Counted from the stretch's first letter, positions 27,049 through 35,737 are shown. The stretch is DNA of 64,000 bases from Sphingopyxis fribergensis (GCF_000803645.1 NZ_CP009122.1:906501-970500); one strand, 5' to 3'. Made by a program: numbers and translations. Notes: generated by a model not told the origin, from the sequence alone.

Positions 27049-27381
27049 ATGACCGACCCTACGACCCACGACCGCATCTCCAAGCTGGTCGCCGACAATC
27101 CCGTCCTGCTCTTCATGAAGGGCACGCCGCTGTTTCCGCAGTGCGGTTTTTCCTCGCGCGCGATCGCGATGCTCGACCGCCTCGGCGTCGAATATGAGAC
27201 GGTCGACGTGCTGCAGGACATGGAAGTCCGCCAGGGCATCAAGGAATTTTCGGACTGGCCGACGATCCCCCAGCTTTATGTGAAGGGCGAATTCGTCGGC
27301 GGATCGGATATCATGATGGAAATGTGGGAAGCGGGCGAGCTTCACACGCTGATGACGGGGATTCCGGCGCGCGCTGAATAA
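27049..27381 (+). CDS. grxD: Monothiol glutaredoxin, Grx4 family
   Basis: Product of 110 residues with the CGFS active site at 32-35, preceded by [10 protein letters not shown], and the glutathione-binding segments [16 protein letters not shown] and DI. It binds a glutathione-ligated [2Fe-2S] cluster as a homodimer or with BolA. GGAG precedes the ATG. The terminator at 27404 closes the DUF1476-bolA-grxD unit. Confidence 0.96.
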   Translation: MTDPTTHDRISKLVADNPVLLFMKGTPLFPQCGFSSRAIAMLDRLGVEYETVDVLQDMEVRQGIKEFSDWPTIPQLYVKGEFVGGSDIMMEMWEAGELHTLMTGIPARAE

Positions 27382-27403
27382 GCCCTATATTTGGCAGATG
27401 GCA

Positions 27404-27440
27404 AAAGCCCGCCCGCGCTTAGGCTCCGGCGGGCTTTCTA
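27404..27440 (+). terminator. Rho-independent-like terminator after grxD
   Basis: AAAGCCCGCC (27404-27413) pairs perfectly with GGCGGGCTTT (27428-27437), followed by CTATTTCC. A 10-bp stem lies 22 bases after the grxD stop. Confidence 0.85.
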
Positions 27441-27480
27441 TTTCCGGCTTTTGGGCTGGTGAGCAGCCATCCCCTACATT

Positions 27481-27562
27481 CGTCATCTCCGCGAAAGCGG
27501 GGACCCAGAGCGTCCGTCGGCTGGCCTGGCGCTGGGTTCCTCCCGCTTTCGCGGAAATGACG
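27481..27562. repeat. REP-like palindrome, copy 2
   Basis: CGTCATCTCCGCGAAAGCGG and the inverted end CCGCTTTCGCGGAAATGACG bound the element. Its central segment, AGAGCGTCCGTCGGCTGGCC, is present in opposite orientation in the copy at 46235-46314, showing that the loop is conserved too. Between here and 27958 nothing else was recognised. Confidence 0.85.
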
Positions 27563-27958
27563 AAGCAACAAGTAGAATGGCTGCGTCAGGTCGAAACCGC
27601 GCCTTTCGTTTCAGGCTGCGATGAGAATGTCGGCTAGCATCCAATCACGCAAATTTCGCCGTGCTCTTCGGCGCTCCGTGCATGTCATATGGCTGCAAAA
27701 GCTTTCGGGGGGCGGGGCCTTTCGGCCGCTCCGCCCCCCGTCTGCATCGGGGGCAAGTGGGGTTTTCCCGGGTGGGGGCAGGGGACATCAGGGACCAGAC
27801 TGATATCCCCCACCGCTCCATTTGAGCGGAACACTCGGGAACATCTCATACTATACAATTGCCGTGCCAATTTCCGGCCTGCATGGTTTTCGGCGCGAGA
27901 CGCTGGTTAGCGATTCCTTACCGACATCGCGCGGTGTCAAAAATCCCGACACTTCGCC

Positions 27959-27985
27959 GTTCAGCTTTGTTCAGGAAGCGTTCAG
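27959..27985. promoter_or_regulatory. Three helically phased GTTCAG repeats
   Basis: GTTCAG occurs at 27959-27964, 27969-27974 and 27980-27985, with start spacings of 10 and 11 bases. One-turn phasing of direct hexamers is typical of response-regulator sites. It lies just upstream of the BlaI-type operator and could be an activator site for the blaI operon. The regulator is unknown. Confidence 0.45.
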
Positions 27986-27991
27986 CCCATT

Positions 27992-28007
27992 GACTACATT
28001 TGTAGTC
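27992..28007. promoter_or_regulatory. BlaI/MecI-type operator
   Basis: GACTACA-TT-TGTAGTC is a perfect 7-bp-arm palindrome containing the TACA/TGTA core recognised by BlaI and MecI repressors. It ends 35 bp before the preferred ATG of the blaI-like gene at 28043, fitting autorepression. Confidence 0.75.
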
Positions 28008-28042
28008 GCATCGGGATGATGACGCCAATGGGAGGGGTCCGC

Positions 28043-28411
28043 ATGGCAGAACGAGCAAGCGATTCGGAGATGCAGGTGTTGTCGGCGCTGTGGGATGAGG
28101 CCCCGCAGACCGCCGCCGACCTGACCTCGCGCATCGGTAAGATCAATGGCTGGACGCAGGCGACGGTGAAGACCTTGCTTGCGCGGCTGGTGCAGAAGGG
28201 CGCGGTGACGGCCGAGGCCGATGGCCGGCGCTATCTCTACAGTCCCGCAATCGAACGGGCCGATGCCGTCGGCGAGGAATCGCAGCGCTTCGTCGACCGC
28301 CTGTTCGGTGGCCGTGTCAGCCCGCTGATCGCGCATCTCGCCGACCGCGAGGCGCTGACCGACATCGACATCGCCGAGATCGAGGCCTTGTTGAAGAGGC
28401 TGAAGTCATGA
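28043..28411 (+). CDS. BlaI/MecI/CopY-family repressor
   Basis: Product of 122 residues. The N-terminal winged helix is clear: SDSEMQVLSALWDEAPQTAA, then NGWTQATVKTLLARLVQKGAV (recognition helix and wing), and a C-terminal dimerisation helix. It should bind the palindrome at 27992-28007. The start at 28043 follows GGGAGGGG; Met codons at 28016-28028 would place coding immediately after the operator and lack a binding site. The stop overlaps the ATG of the M56 gene (ATGA). Such pairs release repression when the sensor protease is activated. Confidence 0.9.
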   Translation: MAERASDSEMQVLSALWDEAPQTAADLTSRIGKINGWTQATVKTLLARLVQKGAVTAEADGRRYLYSPAIERADAVGEESQRFVDRLFGGRVSPLIAHLADREALTDIDIAEIEALLKRLKS

Positions 28412-30063
28412 GCGCCGCGATGCTGCTCCAGGCGTGGGTCGATACGCTCGTCACCACGGGTATCCTGGTCCTTTTGATCCTGATCGTGCGCAAGCCCTTC
28501 GCACGCCATTTCGGCCCGCGGCTGACCTATGCTTTGTGGGCGGTGCCCGCGCTGCGGCTGGTGCTGCCGCCCTTGCCCTTTGCCGATCCGGTGGTGATCG
28601 TGCCTGAGCCCGCCAGCGAAATGGCGGTGATGGTGCCGGTAGGCCTGCCGGTGGCGGCGCCCGCGGCGGCCGAACCGCTCTGGTCGTTCGCCGAGCTGGT
28701 GCCATATTTTTTCGCGCTTTGGGCGGCTGGCATGGTCGCCGTGGTGGTGACCGCCATGATATCGCACCGGCGGTTTCGCCGCGCGGTGCTGGATGAGGCC
28801 GTCGAGCTCGAGCCGATCGGCAAGATCCGGCTGGTGATGTCCGATGCGGTCGATGGCCCCGTCGCCTTCGGCCTGTGGCAGCGCTACGTCGCCGTCCCGC
28901 ACGATTTCTTTGCGCGTTACGTCGCCGAGGAACGCGCACTGGCGATCGATCATGAGCTGTCGCACCACCGCCACGGCGACCTGTGGGCGAACAGCGCGGC
29001 GCTCCTTTTGCTCGCCGCGCAGTGGTTCAATCCCTTCGCGTGGCGTGCGATCCGCGCCTTTCGTTTCGATCAGGAGGCGGCGTGCGACGCGCGGGTGCTG
29101 ACGATGGCCAACTGTGAAGAACGGGCCGAGCGAACCGCGCGCTATGCCACCGCGATCGTCAAGGCCGCGGTCGGCCCGCGCCTGTCGCTCGCCGCGCCGA
29201 TGGCGGTCCACGATAATCTGCAGGAGAGGCTGACGATGTTGACGCAAGAGGATATTTCAAAAAAGCGCGGACTTGTCGGCCGGTTGCTCATCGGTAGCGC
29301 GACGCTGGCCGTGCTCGGCGCGACCGCGACACTCGTCCCCGCTGGGATCGTAGTGGCAAAGGCGCAAACGACCGACCTGGGCGAACCGCCCGCACCCCCC
29401 GAACCGCCGCTGCCGCCCAAGGCGCCCGACGCGCCGGGGGTGATGGTCTTTACCGAGCATAGCGACGATACGGCAACCGACGACGGCAAGAAGAAGCGCG
29501 AAGTGCACCGCATCGTCATCCGCCGCGACGGCGAAAGCGAGGGCAAGGCACCGGCCGTGATGTTCGCCCCGGCCGATGGCAAGGACAAGATGCGCCGCAT
29601 CGAAATCCGGTCCCCCGGCGGCCTGTCGCGCGACGATGTCATCGCGACGCTGAAGGAACAGGGCGTCACCGGCGAGCGTGCCGACGCGATCGCCGACAAG
29701 CTCGAGGCGAAGCGCAAGGAGCGTATCCGCACCGTCATGGCACCGATGCCGCCGTTGCCCCCGACGCCCCTCCGCACGTGGACGATGGACGGCAAGACGG
29801 TGGTCATGGGTAAATGCCGCGACGGCAAGGCGGCGCCGATCGTCAACCGCGACGAAAGCGACGGCAACAAGCGCAGTCACGTCATGATGTTCGCGTGCAG
29901 TGATACGGGCGAAGGCAAGGCGGCACGGTTGTCGGCGCTGAAGAAGGCTCGCGAGGCCTTTGCCGAAGGCGAACGCGCGCGCGGCCTGTCCGAAGACATG
30001 CGCGCCAAAGTCGCCGCCGACCTCGACAAAGCGATCACCGAAATCGAGAAATCGGGCAACTGA
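28408..30063 (+). CDS. BlaR1-like M56 zinc peptidase with a non-penicillin-binding C-terminal region
   Basis: Product of 551 residues, integral membrane. The gluzincin site is H182-E183-L-S-H186 with a downstream Glu in RFDQEAACDARVL (about 223). Helices lie near 12-27, 40-55, 97-118, 195-212 and 286-306. Unlike true BlaR1, the part after residue 310 has no SxxK penicillin-binding domain. It is a Pro/Ala linker followed by a charged soluble region (HRIVIRRDGE, MRRIEIRSPGG) and an Arg/Lys/Glu-rich helix at the end. It probably senses something other than beta-lactams and degrades the repressor encoded just upstream. Signal unknown. Confidence 0.85.
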   Translation: MSAAMLLQAWVDTLVTTGILVLLILIVRKPFARHFGPRLTYALWAVPALRLVLPPLPFADPVVIVPEPASEMAVMVPVGLPVAAPAAAEPLWSFAELVPYFFALWAAGMVAVVVTAMISHRRFRRAVLDEAVELEPIGKIRLVMSDAVDGPVAFGLWQRYVAVPHDFFARYVAEERALAIDHELSHHRHGDLWANSAALLLLAAQWFNPFAWRAIRAFRFDQEAACDARVLTMANCEERAERTARYATAIVKAAVGPRLSLAAPMAVHDNLQERLTMLTQEDISKKRGLVGRLLIGSATLAVLGATATLVPAGIVVAKAQTTDLGEPPAPPEPPLPPKAPDAPGVMVFTEHSDDTATDDGKKKREVHRIVIRRDGESEGKAPAVMFAPADGKDKMRRIEIRSPGGLSRDDVIATLKEQGVTGERADAIADKLEAKRKERIRTVMAPMPPLPPTPLRTWTMDGKTVVMGKCRDGKAAPIVNRDESDGNKRSHVMMFACSDTGEGKAARLSALKKAREAFAEGERARGLSEDMRAKVAADLDKAITEIEKSGN

Positions 30064-30230
30064 GCCCGAGCAGCTTCACCGCCGGCTTTTGCTCCCCGGT
30101 GGGGCCGGCGGCAGGGGCGGGGAAAAGGGGGCGGCCCATGTCGCTCCCTTTTTCGCGTCGCTCCCTTTTTGGGTGCGCTTTTTCGAGGCCATCTCTTTTC
30201 CTTCGCGGCGCGCGATGCCACATGGGTGGG

Positions 30231-31151
30231 ATGAGCGAAGAAAAGCCATGGCCCGACAGCATCCAAGCCGGCGAGTGCGAGCAGCATGAGCCGCTGGTGC
30301 GCCGCGTCCTCGCGCCCAACCCATCGCCCTATACCTACACCGGCACCCAGACGTGGATCGTCGGGGCGGGGAGCGACGTCGCGGTGATCGATCCGGGTCC
30401 GACCGGATCAGGGCTGAGCATCGGCGATCCCTCCGACATCAACGGCATCGGCCATGTCGACGCGATCTTGCGCGCGGTAGAAGGCCAGCGCGTCGCCGCG
30501 ATCCTTTGCACCCACACCCACCGTGATCATTCGCCCGCTGCGGCGCCGCTGAAGGAAGCGACCGGGGCGCCCATCATCGGCTGCGCGCCGCTGGCGCTCA
30601 GCGACGACGGCCCACGCGCCGATTCTGCGTTCGACCCCGATTATGCGCCCGACCGCGTGCTCACCGACGGCGAGCGGATTTCGGGCGACGGCTGGACGCT
30701 CGAGGCGGTTGCGACCCCCGGGCATACCTCGAACCATCTCTGCTTCGGGCTGGTCGAGAGTGGCGCATTGTTCACCGGCGACCATGTCATGGCCTGGTCG
30801 ACCAGCGTGGTCAGTCCGCCCGACGGCGACATGGCGGCTTATATGGCCAGTCTCTCGAAACTCTATGACCGCGACGATCGCGTCTATTATCCGGCGCACG
30901 GCGCCGCGGTGACCAAGCCGCGGCAGCTTGTCCGCGGGATGCTCGGCCACCGCAAGCAGCGCGAGCGGCAGATTTTGCGGGAACTCGAAAAGGGCACAAG
31001 CGTCATCCCCGAGATGGTGAAACATATGTACAAGGGGCTCGACCCGCGGCTGACCGGTGCCGCCGGCCGATCGGTGCTCGCGCATCTGATCGACCTGGAA
31101 AATCGCGGCCGCGTCGCGCGCGATGCCGAACGGTGGAGGCTGGTGGCATGA
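30231..31151 (+). CDS. MBL-fold metallohydrolase (LACTB2/glyoxalase-II-like)
   Basis: Product of 306 residues. The metal motif is THTHRDHSP (HxHxDH), with further ligands in TPGHTS, TGDHV and YYPAHGAA. A C-terminal winged-helix segment (VLAHLIDLENRGRVARDAERW) matches the LACTB2-type subgroup, which includes nucleases and thioesterases rather than beta-lactamases. The start at 30231 (SEEKPWPD) is chosen by family length; ATG at 30222 is equally possible because neither has a well-spaced binding site. Its stop overlaps the next gene by four bases (ATGA). Substrate unknown. Confidence 0.85.
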   Translation: MSEEKPWPDSIQAGECEQHEPLVRRVLAPNPSPYTYTGTQTWIVGAGSDVAVIDPGPTGSGLSIGDPSDINGIGHVDAILRAVEGQRVAAILCTHTHRDHSPAAAPLKEATGAPIIGCAPLALSDDGPRADSAFDPDYAPDRVLTDGERISGDGWTLEAVATPGHTSNHLCFGLVESGALFTGDHVMAWSTSVVSPPDGDMAAYMASLSKLYDRDDRVYYPAHGAAVTKPRQLVRGMLGHRKQRERQILRELEKGTSVIPEMVKHMYKGLDPRLTGAAGRSVLAHLIDLENRGRVARDAERWRLVA

Positions 31152-31762
31152 GCAAGGGCCTGTTCCGCGCCGCGCTCGTCGCTATACTGGGGCTCGCGCT
31201 GTTTTTCGGCTGGCGTGCATGGCAAGATTGGCAGCGCGGCTATGATCCCGAAACCGTCGTCGCGGCGAGCCTGCAGGGATTGCAGGAACAGAATGTGCTC
31301 GTGCCCTTCACCGCGCGCTATGTTGCGGTGGTGACGTCGACGCAAAGCCGGTTAGGGCTGAGCGCCCAGAAGACTATGATTATGCCCGGCACCGTTCGCT
31401 ACGAACTCGACCTCGGCAAGCTGAAGCAGTCCGATCTCGACTGGGATGCGTCGACCAATGCGCTGACCGTTACCTTGCCGCCGCTGCGGCTCGCGGGCCC
31501 CGAAATCGATATCGACGCGATCAGCGAATATCGCGACGGCGAGATATTGCTGACCTTGACCGACGCCGAGCGCACGCTCGACGCCGCGAACCGCAAGCGC
31601 GCGCAGGAGGAACTGATCGCGCAGGCGATGGGTGCGACGCCGATGCGGCTCGCGCAGGGCGCGGCGCGCACCGCGGTTGAGCAGAGCTTTGCGATGCCGC
31701 TGAAGGCTGCGGGGATCGATGCCAAAGTGACCGCGCGCTTCGCCGACGCGCCGACTGGGTAA
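31148..31762 (+). CDS. DUF4230 family membrane-anchored protein
   Basis: Product of 204 residues with one N-terminal helix (FRAALVAILGLALFFGW) and a soluble remainder containing LTVTLPPLRLAGPEIDID and a long C-terminal helix. Matches the pattern of DUF4230, a family of unknown function with an extracytoplasmic domain. The start at 31148 follows GGAGG (31134-31138) and overlaps the MBL gene stop. Probably co-transcribed with that gene. Confidence 0.75.
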   Translation: MSKGLFRAALVAILGLALFFGWRAWQDWQRGYDPETVVAASLQGLQEQNVLVPFTARYVAVVTSTQSRLGLSAQKTMIMPGTVRYELDLGKLKQSDLDWDASTNALTVTLPPLRLAGPEIDIDAISEYRDGEILLTLTDAERTLDAANRKRAQEELIAQAMGATPMRLAQGAARTAVEQSFAMPLKAAGIDAKVTARFADAPTG

Positions 31763-31827
31763 TTCCCGGCTTTCGGCGCTTTCGCCGTCAGGCTATCCTC
31801 CGCGCCGGTCGGGCAGGGGGAACAGGC

Positions 31828-32541
31828 ATGGCTAGCACCGCAGGGGGCGCCGAGCGCGCCGAACTTTTCTGGCATCGCATGGCGATTGGCCTCGCGATCT
31901 TCATCGTCTTCGCTTTTCTGCAATTCGCGCTTAGGGGCTTTGTCGACCCGGTCGCGGCGCCCTTCTGGGTGCATCTGCACGGCGTTGCGATGCTGGCGTG
32001 GCTGGCGCTGCTGATCGTTCAGCCAACGCTCGTCGCGCGCGACAATCTGGCATTGCATCGCAAACTCGGTTGGGCCGGGGGCGCGCTTGCGATATTCATC
32101 ACCTGTCTGGGTATTTTTACCGGCGTCGCATCGCTGGTGCTGGGCCGCTTCCCCCCTTTCTTCGCGCCGTCCTATTTTCTCGCGCTCATCACCGTCGAGT
32201 CGCTAGTCTTCGGGCTGATGGTCTGGGCGGCGGTGCGCCGTCGCCATACGACCGCGTGGCACCGGCGGCTGATGATCGGCGCGACGATCGTCATCCTCGA
32301 ACCCGCGCTCGGCCGTGTCCTGCCGTTGCCGCTGATGGTCGGCTGGTCCGACATTCCGATCGGACTGGTCCAGCTTGGCGTCGTCGGGATCATCGCGCTT
32401 TATGACCGCCGCACGCTCGGCCGCGTTCATCCCGCGACAAGGGCGATCGCGGCGATTGTCATCGCGGTGCGCATCACCATCTATCTTCTGTCGATGACGC
32501 CCCCCGTCATCGCGCTCGCGGAGCGGCTGGTCGGCGCATAG
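31828..32541 (+). CDS. Polytopic membrane protein, cytochrome-like His pattern, function unknown
   Basis: Product of 237 residues with about seven hydrophobic helices. Paired histidines occur in FWVHLHGVAMLAWL and LALHRKLGWAGG, and again in TAWHRRLMIG, a pattern shared with DUF2306-like and b561-like membrane proteins. Whether heme is bound cannot be said. AGGGGGAA precedes the ATG. It ends 68 bp before nadA and may be transcribed separately. Confidence 0.7.
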   Translation: MASTAGGAERAELFWHRMAIGLAIFIVFAFLQFALRGFVDPVAAPFWVHLHGVAMLAWLALLIVQPTLVARDNLALHRKLGWAGGALAIFITCLGIFTGVASLVLGRFPPFFAPSYFLALITVESLVFGLMVWAAVRRRHTTAWHRRLMIGATIVILEPALGRVLPLPLMVGWSDIPIGLVQLGVVGIIALYDRRTLGRVHPATRAIAAIVIAVRITIYLLSMTPPVIALAERLVGA

Positions 32542-32609
32542 CCGAATTGCCCTGCCGCGGGCGGCGGTGTAGGGGGATCGCCAAGGCTAAAGCCATATAA
32601 GGAAAAGCG

Positions 32610-33599
32610 ATGACTGCTCCCATTCGCGAGAATCTCTCGGGCCTCGACCTGCGCGCCGAAATCGAGCGCCTTCGCAAGGAACGCAATGCCGTCATTCTCG
32701 CGCATTATTACCAGAAACCCGAGATTCAGGATCTCGCCGATTTCGTCGGCGACTCGCTCGAACTGTCGCGCAAGGCGGCCGAGACCGATGCCGATGTCAT
32801 AGCGTTCTGCGGCGTCAAGTTCATGGCCGAGACCGCGAAGATCCTCAGTCCCGAAAAAATCGTCATCCTGCCCGATATGGATGCGGGATGCAGCCTTGAG
32901 GACAGCTGCCCGCCCGAACAGTTCAAGCGCTTCCGCGAAAAGCACCCCGATCATATTGCGCTGACCTACATCAACTGTTCGGCGGCCGTGAAGGCGCTCT
33001 CGGACATCATCGTCACCTCTTCGAGCGCCGAGACGATCATTAGCCAGATCCCCGAAAGCCAGCCGATCATCTTTGGCCCCGACCGCCACCTTGGCGGCTA
33101 TCTCAACCGCAAGTTCGGGCGCGAGATGCTGCTGTGGCCGGGCGTGTGCATCGTGCATGAGGCGTTCAGCGAGACCGAGCTGATCAAATTGAAGGCGCAG
33201 CATCCGGGGGCTCCCGTCGCGGCGCACCCCGAATGCCCGGCGCATATCGTCGATCATGCCGATTATGTCGGGTCGACCAGCGGCATCCTGCAATTCGCCA
33301 AGACCTTCCCCGGCGACACGCTGATCGTCGCGACCGAGCCGCACATCATCCACCAGATGGAGCTCGCGCTGCCCGAAAAGACCTTCATCGGCGCGCCGGG
33401 GGCCGACGGCAACTGCAACTGCAACATCTGCCCCTATATGGCGCTCAACACGATGGAGAAGCTCTACATCGCGCTGCGCGATCTGAAGCCGCAGATCGAG
33501 ATGGAGGAGGGCCTGCGGCTGGCCGCGCGCAAGAGCCTCGACCGCATGCTCGAGATGGCGTCGGGCACCGTGGGCAAGGGCGATCTCGGCACGCGATAA
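32610..33599 (+). CDS. nadA: Quinolinate synthase A
   Basis: Condenses iminoaspartate with dihydroxyacetone phosphate to quinolinate in NAD synthesis, using a [4Fe-4S] cluster. The product has 329 residues. Cluster ligands are Cys94 (DAGCSLEDSC), Cys180 (WPGVCIVHE) and Cys271/Cys274 (NCNCNICPYMAL). Conserved AHYYQKPEIQD and GSTSGI are present. AAGGAAAAG precedes the ATG. The usual partners nadB and nadC are not in the window. Confidence 0.97.
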   Translation: MTAPIRENLSGLDLRAEIERLRKERNAVILAHYYQKPEIQDLADFVGDSLELSRKAAETDADVIAFCGVKFMAETAKILSPEKIVILPDMDAGCSLEDSCPPEQFKRFREKHPDHIALTYINCSAAVKALSDIIVTSSSAETIISQIPESQPIIFGPDRHLGGYLNRKFGREMLLWPGVCIVHEAFSETELIKLKAQHPGAPVAAHPECPAHIVDHADYVGSTSGILQFAKTFPGDTLIVATEPHIIHQMELALPEKTFIGAPGADGNCNCNICPYMALNTMEKLYIALRDLKPQIEMEEGLRLAARKSLDRMLEMASGTVGKGDLGTR

Positions 33600-33728
33600 G
33601 GCCGTTATCCTGCCCGAGATGTTGCATTTGCGGAAAATGATATAAGTTCCGCCTCCTAAGGCGTGAGTCTCGCCCCCCGTGCGAGCGTCTGACGGCGAAC
33701 CCTTGCGTCTGGGCAGGAGGAAAATCGC

Positions 33729-34814
33729 ATGGCAGAAGATTGGCTGGCGGATGTCAGGAAATATGTCGCGGACGCCGATGAAGCGGTGGTGTCGAAAATC
33801 GTCGCATATCTCGGCATCGCCCTCAGAAACCGCGATTCCTCGCTCGTTTCCTTTTCCGATCCAACGGAAACCGACCGCGTTCGCGAGAATTTCCTCAAAA
33901 AGAAATTGGGGCTGACCGACGATGACGCGACGCTCGATGCGGCGATCGCAGGCGTCGGCGAGCGAATGAAGGGCGACACGACCAAGAACCGCGTCACCGT
34001 CTATTATCTCCTCGCGCAGCATTTCGGCCTGCTCTCGCTCTTTGGCGGTGCCGCGGGTGCTGCTGCGGGCCTAGCCGCCGTCGGCGGGCTGAGCGGCGAC
34101 GCTGGCAAGGACGATGATGCGGCCTCGGCCGTTCCGCTGGCGGCGGCGGGCCTGGCTGGCGCGTCGGCTATCCCCGCCGCCGTGCCGCCGACGGCCGCCT
34201 CACCGGCTCCCGCGCATACCCCGGCTCCGTCGGCGGCAAGTCCGCAAACCGCTTATTCGAGCGACGAAGGCGAAAAGGGCGGCGGCATGGGCTGGTTACC
34301 CTGGTTGCTGCTTTTGCTGGTGCTCGCGGCGCTGCTCTTCTTCGGGCTGCGTTATTGTTCGAAACAGGAGGCGGCCGTCGCGCCAGCCTCGGACGAGACG
34401 GCGATCAGCGAGACGGTCGCGCCCGCCGATACGGGCACGGCGCCTGTCGCCGCCATCCCGGAAGGCGCCGGGGTCGTCGCGGTGGACCGCGAGGGCAAGC
34501 CGATGCTGACGGTCTATTTCGACACGGGCAAATCGGAGGTGTCGAACGATCTGACGGCTGCGGCGGCGTCGGTGAAGGCGTATCTCGATGGCAACCCGGC
34601 CGCGACCTTGTCGGTGTCGGGTTATAACGACCCGACGGGCGATGCGGCTGCCAATGCCGAATTGTCCAAGAACCGCGCGCAGAGCGTGAAGGCGGCGCTC
34701 GAGACGCTTGGCTTTTCTGCCGACAAGGTCGTGCTCGAAAAGCCGGCCGAGGCGACGGCCACCGGCACCGACAATTCGGCGGCGCGCCGGGTCGAGGTGA
34801 CCGTGAAGGGCTGA
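33729..34814 (+). CDS. DUF2853 - transmembrane - OmpA-like fusion protein
   Basis: Product of 361 residues. Residues 1-105 match the small cytosolic family DUF2853 (AEDWLADVRKYVADADEAVV, TKNRVTVYYLLAQHFG), normally a stand-alone protein. An Ala/Pro-rich linker and one helix (about 196-214, LPWLLLLLVLAALLFFGL) follow, then an OmpA-like peptidoglycan-binding domain (LTVYFDTGKSEVSND, LSVSGYNDPTGDAAANAELS, NRAQSVKAALETLG). AGGAGG sits eight bases before the ATG. A terminator follows at 34836. The architecture would tie a cytosolic domain to the cell wall across the inner membrane. Confidence 0.8.
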   Translation: MAEDWLADVRKYVADADEAVVSKIVAYLGIALRNRDSSLVSFSDPTETDRVRENFLKKKLGLTDDDATLDAAIAGVGERMKGDTTKNRVTVYYLLAQHFGLLSLFGGAAGAAAGLAAVGGLSGDAGKDDDAASAVPLAAAGLAGASAIPAAVPPTAASPAPAHTPAPSAASPQTAYSSDEGEKGGGMGWLPWLLLLLVLAALLFFGLRYCSKQEAAVAPASDETAISETVAPADTGTAPVAAIPEGAGVVAVDREGKPMLTVYFDTGKSEVSNDLTAAAASVKAYLDGNPAATLSVSGYNDPTGDAAANAELSKNRAQSVKAALETLGFSADKVVLEKPAEATATGTDNSAARRVEVTVKG

Positions 34815-34835
34815 TCGTCCTTCGGGCGTCAAAAG

Positions 34836-34865
34836 AAAGCGGGGCCTGACGGCCTCGCTTTTTTT
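34836..34865 (+). terminator. Rho-independent terminator
   Basis: AAAGCGGGGCC pairs with GGCCTCGCTTT (one G-U) around a TGAC loop and runs into seven T residues, 22 bases after the stop of the OmpA-like gene. Confidence 0.92.
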
Positions 34866-35310
34866 GATACCGAGTCGCGGCTCGTGGCCGAAAAATCGAC
34901 TCGATGGATCGCCTCTTGGCCGAGTCGGGGTGAATTCCGAATCCGAAAATGCTGCACAGTTGTTACAAAAATGCTGCGGTGAATCCGCTTGTTGCTAATA
35001 CCGGACTTATCCACAAGCGCGGACCATCAAGAGCGCCTTTTCGCCGATTTTTTGTTGGCGACCCGAACGCTTCATGTCAGCTTCAAATCATCGGAAGACA
35101 GAGACGACAGACCACCGGGACATCAAGGGTAGTTGCAAGACTAGCCAGAAGAGAACGGACGGATTGGCGAGGAACTCTACCGATAGCCTGGTCACGGAAC
35201 GTAGCGATTCCCACGAGTTGATACGGACCCGATCGGGTACAGGAAATGCAGTCCATCGCTTGGACAGCGACTGCTTCGGCGGACGCAAGAAGAGATGATG
35301 AAGGGCTTTC
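34866..35310. other. Gene-free, lower-GC region
   Basis: No coding region with the strong third-position GC bias of neighbouring genes is present. A 74-codon open frame at 35074-35298 lacks that bias and a ribosome binding site. Features seen are AAAATGCTGC twice (34947-34956, 34969-34978), AT-rich sequence around 34940-35000 that could hold a promoter, and one perfect DnaA-box nonamer TTATCCACA (35007-35015). It may be the upstream part of the RNA candidate listed next. Confidence 0.4.
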
Positions 35311-35410
35311 CAGGTGCGGCCGGCCCCCGAAAGGGGGCCGACCAAACCGTCGCCGGATTGTTCCGGCGTGCGTCGCAACGCATCGTTTTGCGGGCTGCTG
35401 ATCGCAAGAG
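35311..35410 (+). ncRNA. Candidate structured RNA (adjacent perfect hairpins)
   Basis: CGGCCCCC-GAAA-GGGGGCCG (35321-35340) is a perfect 8-bp stem with a GNRA tetraloop. Eleven bases later CGCCGGA-TTGT-TCCGGCG (35351-35368) is a perfect 7-bp stem, followed at once by TGCGT-CGCA-ACGCA (35369-35382). Such packing in a gene-free region with lower GC suggests an RNA, but no known family (tmRNA, SRP, 6S, RNase P) was matched. Strand and ends are guesses. Confidence 0.35.
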
Positions 35411-35587
35411 AAGCGGACCGGGATGAAGTGAGGCGGAGTGCGTGGGGCAAAGCCGGATAGTGGGGGTTGGCAGCGATGCCGGCCCCCATTTCGCATGCGC
35501 GGATCGCGTGCATCACGTTGTCGCGTGCATCACATTGTCGACGCGCCCGGCGCCTTCAGCTGCCTCCGATATATATATTTTCGCGCG

Positions 35588-35603
35588 AGTGACTTTCGTC
35601 ACA
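35588..35603. promoter_or_regulatory. Near-consensus CRP-type palindrome
   Basis: AGTGA-CTTTCG-TCACA differs from TGTGA-N6-TCACA at one base. It is about 225 bp upstream of the first GlsB gene. One-mismatch matches are expected by chance about once or twice in 64 kb, so this is weak evidence. Confidence 0.2.
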
Positions 35604-35737
35604 TCAGCGTCAAACGCGACTGCTTAATCCCCCTTTGCGACCCGGAGACGTTCCCGATCAGGAACCGATCCCACTTTCCCGGCCGAGCCCACGCGGGCCG
35701 GCCGGGAACCTTTCGCGCCCCAGCCGCATTGTTTGGG

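Noticed and set aside
30231..31151. MBL-fold gene next to BlaI/BlaR-like genes as a metallo-beta-lactamase
   Set aside because: The metal motif and winged-helix C-terminus fit the LACTB2 subgroup, there is no signal peptide, and it is separated from the sensor gene by 167 bp.
35074..35298. A 74-residue protein in the gene-free region
   Set aside because: No ribosome binding site, little third-position GC bias and a composition unlike neighbouring proteins. An RNA or spacer is more likely.
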